Shown in pieces: positions 54,456-64,000 of a stretch of DNA of 64,000 nucleotides. Position 1 is the stretch's first letter; every line of letters starts with the position of its first letter. Origin of the DNA: Phaeosaccion multiseriatum (Eukaryota > Ochrophyta, other classes); the NCBI GenBank assembly GCA_965112735.1, contig OZ218955.1, positions 1,178,001 through 1,242,000 on the forward strand, read 5' to 3'. Under the pieces are notes generated by a model. That model was not told where the DNA came from. It saw nothing but the letters and a program-made list of their open reading frames with translations, and searched no databases. The position numbers were made by a program, and so were the translations under genes.

Positions 54456-56450
54456 TCAGCTCATTTCCTCCGTCATGCCCTCCCAAGTCTCGCTCCCGAC
54501 ACTCCAGGGCCTCTCCAGCGGTGGAATCCCCTTCTCCCTATCGAAGGTCGGATCGGTCCTTCGCATAAGGTCCAGTGTACTCTGCGATCGGAAGAAGGCT
54601 GCTGCTGCGTCTCTGAGCCGCTGCTCAAACTCTGGGCCGAGTTGATGCCTCCGTGCCCCAGCCAAGACCTTGTCCACCGAGGCATCGGCCGACAGGAGCT
54701 GCAGTGCAATGCCGGGATGATTGTTGAGGATGGCGGAAAGCAGTGGGGTGCAGCCGTTCGATCTCTGGGCATCGATCGGGGATCCTGCAGAGATGAGACG
54801 AGCGACGACGGCCTCGTGTCCATAGTTAGCAGCAACGTGGAGGGGCGTTACACCATCGTTGGACCCTGTCTCCACCTTTGCCCCCGCAGAGAGAAGCCGC
54901 TCCACCACGGCGTCGTGACCTTCTTGAGCAGCAAGGTGGAGGGGTGTTGCACCACGGTTGTCCGCTGTCTTCAGCTTTGCTCCTGCAGAGAGAAGCCGCT
55001 CCACCACGGCCTCCTGACCTCGTTGAGCAGCAAGGTGGAGGGGTGTTGCACCATCGTTGTCCGCTGTCTCCACCTTTGCTCCTGCAGAGAGAAGCCGCTC
55101 CACCACGGCTTCGTGACCTTCTTCAGCAGCAAGCTGGAGGGGTGTTGTACCGTCAGTGCTCCCTATCTCCGCTCTGGCTCCCGCAGAAAGAAGCCGCTCC
55201 ACCACGGCCTCGTGACCTTCTCCAGCAGCAAGGTGGAGGGGTGTTGTACCACGTTTGCTCGCTGTCTCCACCTTTGCTCCGGTAGAGAGAAGCCGCTCCA
55301 CCACGTCCTTGTGTCCATTTTGAGCAGCAAGGTGGAGGGGTGTTGCACCACGGTTGTCCGCTGTCTTCACCTTTGCTCCTGCAGAAAGAAGCCGCTCCAC
55401 CACGGCTTCGTGACCTTCCTGAGCGGCCATGTGCAGAGGAGTGAAGCCCCCGGGGTTAGACGCGAGTACGTCCGCCCCTGCAGCTAAAAGCAGCTTCACC
55501 ACGGCCAAGTGTCTTCTGAGAGCAGCGTTCATGAGAGGAGTACAGCCCTCATCGTCCCTGGCCTCCACGTTGGCATGCTCATCGAGGAGCTGCTGCACGA
55601 TGGACGCATGCCCGTACTCCGAGGCTACCCACAGTGGAGTGTGGCCGCTCCCATCAGCCCTTTCGATGTTGGCGTTGGCCCTAATGAGCCGCTGCACCAC
55701 GCTCTCATGCCCGAATCGGGACGCCAGGACGAGTGGAGTCATTCCGATGTCGTCTGCTTTGTTCACATCCGCGCCCGCTGCAATGAGTCGCTTCACGACG
55801 GAGGTGTGCCCGTTCTGAGATGCCATCCGGATGGAAGTAACTCCCTCATTACCAGCAGCATTGACACTGGCCCCCGCCGGAAGGAGCTGCTGCACAATTA
55901 TGAAGTGCCCTTGATCGGCAGCCATCATCAAAGGCGTCACTCCGTTGAGATCGACCTGGTCTACACGGGCCCCGACATCCAACAGCCGCCTCACCACTTC
56001 GTTGTGTCCCCGCCGGCTAGCCTCTATCAATGGCGTGATCCCGTGCGACCCTCCCCCGGTGCTGAAGGAGGCCCCCTCCTGCAGCAGAAGGTCCACGACA
56101 TCCAGTCGGTTGCATCTCGCAGCCCATATCATAGCCGTATAGCCTTCTTCGTCGACAGGCTTCTCCAATATCGCTTTATCGTGGTTGGCGACGAGCTTCC
56201 TAACCAACGCTTTCACAGTGGAGAGGCTTTCCGTTCCAACGATGGCCCGAAAGAGTTGCCTTCCCTGGTGAAGTGAAAGAGCCATGAGACAGCTGTAAGG
56301 GTGAGATTATGGGTTGGGATGGGCTGGGCTGAAGGAAGCATCGCTGGGCATTTTCTCCCCCGCCCCTTGAGAACTTGAGAATATTTGGAGACACCCGGGG
56401 CAGTGTCGTACCTCGGGGCATATTGCCTGCTGCACGGTGATGGGTTGCAT
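54456..56450 (-). CDS. Ankyrin-repeat protein, cluster member 2 (about 15 repeats)
   Basis: Two exons on the minus strand: leader 56450-56412, encoding MQPITVQQAICPE, and 56264-54456. Donor GAG|GTACGA and acceptor CACTTCACCAG are phase 0; about 615 residues. An ATG inside the intron (56285) would start MALSLHQGRQLF in the same frame, but the leader structure fits the sisters better. Layout as in member 1: helix ESLSTVKALVRKLVANHDKA, eight individual repeats, only about six inner units of the GHEAVVERLLSAGAKVET type, a closing repeat and the C-terminal block (STLDLMRRTDPTFDREKGIP). It is divergent from the GH16-like gene, with 197 bp between starts. Confidence 0.82.
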
Positions 56451-56647
56451 GCCTTGTCCTTTCAGAGAAACAGGTTAGCTAAAGCGTGACGAGTTGTGAG
56501 GGAGGCTGCTATGAATCCTGTTATATATGCACCACCGTTCGACCCTGCCGTTCAGCCCATCTTCACGTGTTGGTCCTCCGATTGGGTCGTGCTATGATTT
56601 GATATCTTGATTTCTCTCGCACGGAGGCCACCGCGGTTAACGAGTTG
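56451..56647. promoter_or_regulatory. Bidirectional promoter interval, ankyrin member 2 / GH16-like gene
   Basis: 197 bp between divergent ATGs, with a TATATATGC stretch at about 56522. Promoter role inferred. Confidence 0.4.
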
Positions 56648-59209
56648 ATGCATGGAGCACAGACGAAGGTGCTGCTCCTGCTTCTGCTTTTGTCGCTCGC
56701 TGCTACGTCGTCTCGGCTCAGACGCGAAGTACCGAGCCTCATCGTAGAAGAGAATCGCCCTTCCGATCCCTCCTCCACAGACGACTGCTACGACTTGGGC
56801 GTGGGTGAATGTGCACACCGAACAGGCTACTATGGGGAAATTCGCTGCGTCTTCGATCCCGTGGGCTGCCCTGGTGGTAAGCTGGAGAAGGGCTTGCATT
56901 TACCTGATGAGGTTGGCTTGTAGGCTTCCTTCTACGCCATCTTCTCCCCTATCTAAGGCACGAAACCTCTCATAATCAACCCCCCCACACGGATTGATTA
57001 TCTACTGCATGTGGCCACGTCAGACCGGGGCTGTATCGAAGATAGCGGGTGCAGGTACTGCGGCTGGAAGGCCCCAGGCCTGGATGCTGCGTACGATCGC
57101 TGCGCCGCCACCATCTTCTTCGACGACTTTCAAGGCGACTCTCTGGACGAGACAAAATGGACGCGGATGGTCGGCAACGGCTGCCAGTACGAGCCCACCC
57201 CGCGCATCTGCGGCTGGGGCAGCGGGGAGCACGAGGTAGTTGCGTGGCTGCTTGCAATGCCTCACACCTCTTCTTTCAGGGTTTAATTAAGCCCCCCTCC
57301 CTCTATGCGAGGGAGCATCTGCTGTAGATACACCCCCCTTTCCATCTCTCCCCCCCACACGCTCCTGTTCCATTTTGGTGGACGTGAAGTGACGCCCTCA
57401 CATCCTGCCCTGCTTGCCTCCTTTCTCAGTACTTCTCGGCCTCCACGGACAACTCTTGGGTGGAGGACGGAAAGCTTCACATGAAGGTGCGGAGATGCAA
57501 ATGGCGCGAATGGGGGGGGGTTCAAGCTCCGGTACAGCACTGGTCTATCCTTTCTGCTTCCCACCTACACTTGCTCTACTCGCTTTGTCGGTCCATCTCT
57601 CTCCCTCCTTCGCACACAGTCCCTCTTCCTCGCTCTCTCCCCCTCTCACACACACACACCCTCTCATACACTACTACTACTACTACTCTCTCTCCCTCTT
57701 TTTCTCCCCCACCTCTCTCTCCATCCCTCTCTCTCGCCTACGCTCTCCCCCCCCTCTAGCTGCTCACTGATTGCGTGGAGAAGCACGGGGCGGAGGCGTG
57801 TCAGTACACCATCGACCCCGCTGATGGCCTGCAGAGTTTCCCTTTTACCTCCGCCAAACTCTCCACAGTAACGAAGTTTGACTTCACATACGGAGTTCTC
57901 GAGGCCAGGGTCAAGCTCCCCCAGGGGGGGCAGGGCATTTGGTCCAACATTTGGCTCCTCCACGCTCCAGTGAACGAGGAGAGTGCGTTTTGCACGCAAG
58001 CGGGTGAGGCTGAGGAGTCATTAGCTCAGTCTAGCGAGTCAAACCGGGTAGAGCGAGAGTTGGCCATCCTCAAGCCCCCATCACCGGCCTTGCTCGCCCC
58101 AGAGGCATGGGGAAGAGATCCATACCTTACATTGCCCACTGCTGCACATCCTCTGAGAGAGGTCTGCTGCTCTTTGAGAGAGGCAAGGGCCCTCCCTCCC
58201 TCCCTCCCTCCCTCCCTCCCTCCCTCCCTCCCTCCCTCCCTCCCTCCCGCTTCTTGCTGCTGCTGCTGCGACTGTCCATCGTCCTTGCTCACCCTTGCCG
58301 TCGCCCTTGTCCTTGCTCCCCACGCTCAGACGTGGACGCTACCGGGGAGGCCTGCCCGACGCTCGTGGGCGAGTACGGAGGCTGGCCGCAGTCCGGCGAG
58401 ATCAAGCTGCTGGGGGCGGCCAACGACCAGACGGAGGTGGCGTCGCGCATCAACTATGGACAGGGCTGGCCGTACGGAAGGAAGAGGGAGATGGTGACGC
58501 CCCTGCGTGAGACCGTCGACGGCTTCCACGTGTATGCGGTAGAGTGGACTCCGGAAGAGATTAGGTGGGTGAGGATGTGTGTGGTGGTATGAGGGGTGGG
58601 CGACGCGGGGCCTGATGAAAGGGGGGCTTCACGAGCGGCGCATGCTACACCATCCACCACACCACACCACATGTGTCGATTTCTCATCCGCACGCCCCCT
58701 CCGGCCGGTCACAGATGGCGTATCGACGGAGAACTAACGCATACAGAGCGGCAGTGGTTCACGCAGGCGTCCAAGGATGATCGCGTGCACCACCGCCCCG
58801 CCCCCTTCGATCGGCCCTTCTCCATCAACCTCAACCTGGCCGTGGGAGGACCGCTAACCGCCAGGACAGGCAGACGCGCTGCCCCCTCTGCCCAGTGGCT
58901 GGAGAGCGTGCCGCAGGTGCTGGAGGTGGACTACGTTCGAGTGTATTCCCTCGAGGTGAGGAGGCGCGAGCGAGAGAAGGACAGGACGAGGAGGAAGAGG
59001 CTCTTCCGGGCTCTCTCTGAAGAGTTGGCTGATTCAACGCTTCCCCTTATGGGCTCTTGGTGTGTCCATTCTCTTGCTCACACTCACACGCCCCTTCCCC
59101 TCTCTTGGCGTCCTCCTTTCCCATCCCTCCCTCCCTTCTTCACTCCTCACCCCCTTCACCCGTTCCGCTCATTCCACCCAACCGATCGAATGCCCCGCAC
59201 CCTAACGCA

Positions 59210-59252
<43 letters not shown>

Positions 59253-59524
59253 ACGTGGCGATTTCCACACCGCCCTCCTCGAGCGACGGCTCCTGCGAGG
59301 CGTGTGACCTGTTCTCCGCCTCAGAGTGTCCCAATGTGAAAACGCCAGCTGTGAAACCGTCAGACTCCGCCCAGGCATGCGCGTGGGCCTCCTTCGCGTC
59401 GGCGCCATCGCTGACCGTGTGCTGCCATCCCGCCGACAAGGACGAGGGGTGGCGGGGAGGGCCAGGAGTAGCAGCGGCAGCAGGCGACGGGCCGAGCAGT
59501 CCGGCATGGGTGCCTTGTACATGA
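56648..59524 (+). CDS. Secreted GH16-like protein with disrupted catalytic motif
   Basis: Seven exons: 56648-56876, 57024-57235, 57430-57531, 57760-58003, 58330-58564, 58715-58955 and 59252-59524; all phases agree; about 511 residues. A signal peptide ([15 protein letters not shown]) precedes a Cys-rich segment of about 70 residues and a GH16 beta-1,3-glucanase-type fold: FFDDFQGDSLDETKW, DGKLHMKVRR, FTSAKLST, YGVLEARVKLPQGGQGIWSN, GGWPQSGEIKLLGAAND, VYAVEWTPEEIRWRIDGE, FSINLNLAVGG and LEVDYVRVYS. Active GH16 enzymes have ExDxxE after WPxSG. Here the first Glu is present, but Asp is replaced by Lys and the acid/base Glu by Gly (58393-58425). A Cys-rich C-terminal tail with a C-D-L-F-S-A-S-E-C segment follows. 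Probably a glucan-binding pseudoenzyme rather than a glucanase; that is inference. Introns contain (CCTC)n and (CA)n runs. Confidence 0.85.
58192..58248. repeat. (CCTC)n microsatellite in GH16-like intron 4
   Basis: About 13 CCTC units in intron 58004-58329. Confidence 0.9.
59213..59250. repeat. (CA)n microsatellite abutting a splice acceptor
   Basis: About 18 CA units directly before the AG of GH16-like intron 6. Confidence 0.9.
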
Positions 59525-61047
59525 CTCAGCGATCGGATCATCTGATTCCCGGATGATTGCTCACGAGGCGGCATTGTGACTGTAGGCACCATGGCTTTTG
59601 GCGTCTACCTCCCCGCCCCTTGCCCTTGGACAGACCGGGCAGAGGCTGCGGCCGAAGCCTGCTGCTGCATGGTGATGGCTTGACGGCGTGTGCTTGGTCC
59701 GCCACAAGGAGGAGGGCTTACAGCTGACCAGACAACGACCCCAGGCGAGCGGAGCCCCTCCTTCCCCAGCGTGTGCGTCGTACTCAAAGTGAATAGCGAA
59801 GAGGAAGTACAGCTCTCCCCAGAGTCAATAGCGTTGCCAATGGCTCTGTACACATTCGCAGCCCTGTCCCTTGGGAGGGTGCCCAAGCCCTCTGAGCTGT
59901 GAAGGGCAGAAAGTTTGCTGGTCGAAGTCTCCCCGGTGGGGGGGGCGGAGGGGCGAGAGGTCCCAATGGGAGACAGCGAGATGGCCGTGACTCGGAGACC
60001 CATTGCCGAGCAGAGGCAGTGCGAGTCCACTCGAGAGTGACGCTCTCGGCTGAACTGAATACACCCCGCTCGACGACGACCCGTGGTGGTACAGAGGGCC
60101 TTTCCACCAATGCAAAGACAAGTATCACTTTTGCTCTCGACTGTTTTTTCTCGGCTTTCCCCCATTCCCTTCTCCTACTGCTTATTCCACTTGTGTGCAT
60201 TTCATGAGAGCACTGATCGCTCTCATCCGCTTGTGCAGGGCCCTGCATGCTTTCAGGCAACTCATTCCCGCTCGCAAAGTCTCGCATCAACCACCCTTGT
60301 TCCTACTACAGACCACCAGAACGAGCCCCTGGCTTGCCCTTACCTCCAATGCTATGGCCTGCTGCGCTATGCTGAGAATGATTGGCCTGCCCTTCCTCAG
60401 CTCTAGAGGCATGGAGAGCAGAATATGTCAATGGCCCAGGCGTAGGCAGCTCATTTCCTGTGTGTCCAGGTTGGGTCTGTGGGTGCTGCCAGCTGTCCCT
60501 GCGTATCTGATCCCGCATGACAGGCTCTAACTAAGGCCTTTCACAGTGGGGGGGTTGCAGCGAGACAGGCAGCCCTGAGGGAAGGGTGAAACGGGCAGTG
60601 CGAGTCCGCTCGAAACTGTCGCCTTCACCCCCATCCCCGCATTCGATACATCCCACTCCGGACTCCCATAGCTTACTCTATGTGCATGTTTTCTGCGGTG
60701 TGTGCGAGGGCCATAGCTACCCTTCAAACGAACGCTTACTATATTTTTCAAGAGTGCAAGTGCGCCTACCGTAGAACAATGCCTTCCCCTCGCCCAGCCT
60801 TACACAAGGCCAAGACAAGAGCTCCCCGCCATTCCTCCCCTCGCAATTTGCACAAGCACACCCTCCCTGTGCGGTCGGCTTGATTGACCGTCTACACTCC
60901 TCCTCTTCATCTCTCCCCCCTTTGCTTCATCCCTGAGGAACGACGCACAACGCCTCTCTCCAGGCGTGCTCATCAGGCCCTAGAAGCAGCAACATTTCCT
61001 CCGCATCGCTCGCGCTGTCTGCTCTCCCTCCTGCCGTCTTCACCTTC
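59525..61047. other. Interval with decayed ankyrin-cluster modules
   Basis: 1.5 kb between the GH16-like stop and ankyrin member 3. It contains diverged versions of cluster modules (for example GTCAATGGCCCAGGCGTAGG at 60427 and CCTTTCACAGTGGGGGGG near 60537) and a relic leader exon at 60345-60371. No intact gene. Confidence 0.65.
60345..60371 (-). pseudogene. Orphan ankyrin leader exon with mutated start codon
   Basis: On the minus strand it reads ATA GCG CAG CAG GCC ATA GCA TTG GAG followed by a donor GTAAGG, the same length and layout as the leader of member 1 and close to that of member 3. The start codon is ATA rather than ATG, and no ankyrin-coding exon follows before the GH16-like gene. 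Confidence 0.75.
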
Positions 61048-63408
61048 TCAGCGCATTTCCTCCGCCATGCTCTCCCACGTCTCGCTCCCGACACTCCAGG
61101 GCCTCTTCAGCGGCGGCATCCCCCTCTCCCTATCGAACGTCGGATCGGTCCTTCGCATCAGGTCCAGTGTACTCTGCGATCGAAAGAAGGCTGCTGCCGC
61201 ATCCCTGAGCCGCTGCTCAACCCCAGGGCCCAGTCTATTCCGCCGTGCCACAGCCAAGGCCTTGTCCACCGAGGCATCGGCCGAGAGGAGCTGCCGCGCA
61301 GTGCCGTGATGAATGCTGTAGATGGCGACAAGCAGTGGGGTGGTGCCGTTCGCTTTCAGGGCATCGATCGGGGATCCGGCAGAGATGAGACGAGCGACGA
61401 CGGCCTCATGTCCTTTCTCAGCAGCCAGGTGGAGGGGTGTTGTACCGTCGTTGGCCCCTGTCTCCGCCTTTGCCCCCGCAGAAAGAAGCCGCTCCACTAC
61501 GGCCTCGTGACCTTTCCAAGCAGCAAGGTGGAGGGGTGTTGCACCATTTTTGTTCGCTGTCTCCACCTTTGCTCCTGCAGAGAGAAGCCGCTCCACCATG
61601 GCCTCGTGTCCTTTCTCAGCAGCAAGGTGGAGGGGTGTTGTACCGTCGTTGGCCCCCGTCTCCACCTTTGCCCCCGCAGAAAGAAGCCGCTCCACCACGG
61701 CCTCGGGACCTCCATGAGCAGCAAAGTGGAGGGGTGTTGCACCATTGTTGTCCGCTGTCTTCACCTTTGCTCCTGCAGAGAGAAGCCGCTCCACCACGGC
61801 CTCTTGTCCTTTCTCAGCAGCAAGGAGGAGGGGTGTTGTACCGTCGTTGGCCCCTGTCTCCGCCTTTGCCCCCGCAGAAAGAAGCCGCTCCACCACGGCC
61901 TCGTGACCTTGGTGAGCAGCAAAGTGGAGGGGTTTTGCACCATCTTTGTTCGCTGTCTCCACCTTTGCTCCTGCAGAGAGAAGCCGCTCCACCACGGCCT
62001 CGTGTCCTTTTTCAGCAGCAAGGTGGAGGGATGTTGTACCGTCGTTGGCCCCTGTCTCCACCTTTGCCCCCGCAGAAAGAAGCCGCTCCACCACGGCCTC
62101 GTGACCATCTTGAGCAGCAAGGTGGAGGGGAGTTGTGCCGTCGTTGGTCGCTGTCTCCACCTTTGCCCCCGTAGAGAGAAGCCGCTCCACCACGGCCTTT
62201 TGACCTTTCCAAGCAGCAAGGTGAAGGGGTGTTGAACCATCGGGGGTCCTTGTCTCCACCTTTGCCCCCGCAGAAAAAAGCCGCTCCACCACGGCCTCGT
62301 GACCTCCGTATGCGGCCATGTGCAGAGGAGTAAAGCCCTCGAGGTTGGACGCGAGTACGTCCGCCCCTGCAGCCAAAAGTAGCTTCACCACGGCCAAGCG
62401 TCCTCTGTGAGCAGCGATCATGAGAGGAGTAAAGCCTTTGTGGCTCCTGGCCTCCACGTTGGCATGCTCATCGAGAAGCTGCTGCACGATGGACGTATGC
62501 CCGTACTCCGAGGCTGCGTGAAGGGGAGTGTGGCCGCTCTCATCAGCCCTATCGATGTTGGCGTTGGCCCTGATCAACCGCTGCACCACACCCCCATGCC
62601 CTTTTTGGGACGCCAGGACGAGTGGAGTCGTTCCGCTGATGTTGTCTGCTTTGTTTACATCCGCGCCCGCTGCAATGAGTCGCTCCACGACGGAGGTGTG
62701 CCCATTCAGAGATGCCATCCAGATCGAAGTACATCCCTCATTATCAGCAGCATTGACACTGGCCCCCGCCAGAAGGAGCTGCTGCACAGTTGTAAGGTGC
62801 CCGTCCTCGGCAGCCATAAACAAAGGCGTCACTCCTTCCAGATCGACCTGGTCTACACGGGCCCCGACATCCAACAGCCGCCCCACCACTTCATTGTGTC
62901 CCCACCGGCTAGCCTCTATCAATGGCGTGATCCCGTACGACCCTCCCCCGGTGCTGAAGGAGGCCCCCTCCTGCAGCAGAAGGTCCACGACATCCAGTCG
63001 ACCGCATCTCGCAGCCCGTATCATAGCCGTAAGGCCTTCTTCGTCGAAAGGCTTCTCCAACATCGCTTTACCGTGCTTGTCGACGAGCTTCCTAACCAAC
63101 GCCTTCGCAGTGGAGAGGCTTTCCTTTCCAACGATGGCCTGATAGAGTCGCCGCGCCTGGTGTACAGGGGAGGGTTCGAAATAGAAGAAGAAGAGCTTGA
63201 GATCTGGTGCGATTCGCCGCAGCCGGACCGTAGCATGCTCCTCCTCAGCCCAGATGGTTCAACATAGCACGTCAGCTCCCCCGCTCGTAAGCGGTGCGGC
63301 GCTCATACATGCACCGCTGTCTTCCTCCTACCATGCAAGAACAACCGTCTCTCAGTTCAATTCACGCGCAGCTCTTACCTCTGGTGCTATGAGGGTCTGC
63401 TGCGCCAT
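61048..63408 (-). CDS. Ankyrin-repeat protein, cluster member 3 (about 18 repeats)
   Basis: Two exons on the minus strand: leader 63408-63379, encoding MAQQTLIAPE, and 63156-61048. Donor GAG|GTAAGA and acceptor TGTACACCAG are phase 0; about 712 residues. The main exon has no in-frame ATG at its beginning, so the leader exon is required; this is the best proof of the two-exon structure in the family. Layout: helix ESLSTAKALVRKLVDKHGKA, eight individual repeats, about nine inner units in which two types alternate (VETANK.GA.PLHFAAH and AETGANDGTTPLHLAAE), a closing repeat and the C-terminal block (STLDLMRRTDPTFDRERGMP). Intracellular scaffold with unknown partner. Confidence 0.85.
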
Positions 63409-63768
63409 GGTGAGGATGAATGGTTCCTCCTTCCCCAGCCTCTCTCGCCCTAAGGGGGAAGAGAATCCGGGGGGTCAGCCAGGCGTGTCGCACGAAGAAT
63501 TGACGAGGAGGAAGGGCTCTCTTTAACAACGCAGTCTGCCAATCACAACGGGGGGAAGGTGGTCCTGACTCAAGACAAGCCCCTCCTCCCCAGACGTGCC
63601 CCACTACAAGCGAAGAGGAAGGAGGGCTCTCTCAATAGCTTGCCACGCTCTGCCTATCAGGGTCCTTTCCCTTTGCTACACATTCCCGCATAGAAATGAA
63701 GAGGCGTCAGAGACACGGAGGCCGGAATATAAGTCAATGGCCCAGGCGTAGGCAGCCATTTCTTCCTT
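63409..63768. repeat. Ankyrin-cluster 5'-flank module, copy 2 (lacks the TIR elements)
   Basis: Upstream of the leader exon of member 3, parallel to 52610-53027. It ends GCCATTTCTTCCTTTCTCG, which corresponds to the sequence around the insertion points of elements A and B at 53 kb, but without them. Confidence 0.75.
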
Positions 63769-63776
63769 TCTCGTCG

Positions 63777-64000
63777 TTCACTTAACATCTGTGTGATGCC
63801 TTTCACAATGGGGGGTGGCTGCGAGACATGCGTGACTCGGTGACCCATGGATCGCACTGAGCGAGTGCAAGGCCACTCGACAGCGTCGCTCTCGCTCCCG
63901 TTGATTGCACCGCTCCACGACTCGCGACACGACACACGGGCGTTTCTCAATACACAGGCTTGTCCAAGAGGGCCCCTCGAGTTTTCCTCTCGGATATATA
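63777..64000. repeat. Cluster module running off the right edge
   Basis: Counterpart of 53836-54060, with about ten differences. In the first copy this module precedes the 3' flank of another ankyrin gene. Confidence 0.88.

Overview
The window is nuclear DNA of a GC-rich unicellular eukaryote. Nearly every gene has spliceosomal GT-AG introns with strong donors (GTGAGT, GTAAGT) and no Shine-Dalgarno or operon logic is seen. A SPEF1/CLAMP gene implies a motile flagellum. Two proteins, RlmN and a nitroreductase, carry hydrophobic N-terminal leaders, one with an AFA-type motif like those of complex (secondary) plastids. A flagellated, possibly photosynthetic stramenopile-type protist is the best guess, but no marker here fixes the lineage. 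Exon junctions below were worked out by hand from splice consensus, reading phase and family homology.

Layout: IQ-motif protein (-, runs off the left edge), ankyrin protein (+), MTG1 GTPase (-), nitroreductase (+), SNAP-25-like SNARE (-), ASH2-like SPRY protein (+), ERGIC-53-like lectin (-), a possible small gene (+), an unknown protein (-), DDI1 (+), a small two-TM protein (+), a giant coiled-coil/actin-fold protein (-), ALKBH6 (+), RlmN-like methyltransferase (-), small TIM (+), SPEF1 (-), a second giant coiled-coil/actin-fold protein (+), then an ankyrin cluster (three genes on -) interrupted by a GH16-like secreted protein (+). Strands alternate almost strictly, so most genes share a short bidirectional promoter on one side and a convergent 3' interval on the other.

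The first 42 kb is mainly conserved housekeeping biology: organellar ribosome assembly and RNA methylation, membrane traffic (SNARE, cargo lectin), chromatin (ASH2), proteasome shuttling (DDI1), mitochondrial import (TIM) and flagella (SPEF1). From 42 kb on the content is lineage-specific and repeat-driven. The two actin-fold fusions share a 312-bp almost identical tract that looks like gene conversion. The ankyrin genes share a tiny leader exon, a fixed set of outer repeats and a variable inner array of 99-bp units; one leader exon survives alone with a mutated start. Between two ankyrin genes lie two adjacent terminal-inverted-repeat elements with perfect 6-bp target duplications, and a related copy of the locus without them is present in the same window.

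Microsatellites (GAG, CTC, CAG, GGT, GT, TC, GAGT) are unusually abundant, in introns and as long homopolymers inside proteins. No tRNA, rRNA or CRISPR array was recognised.
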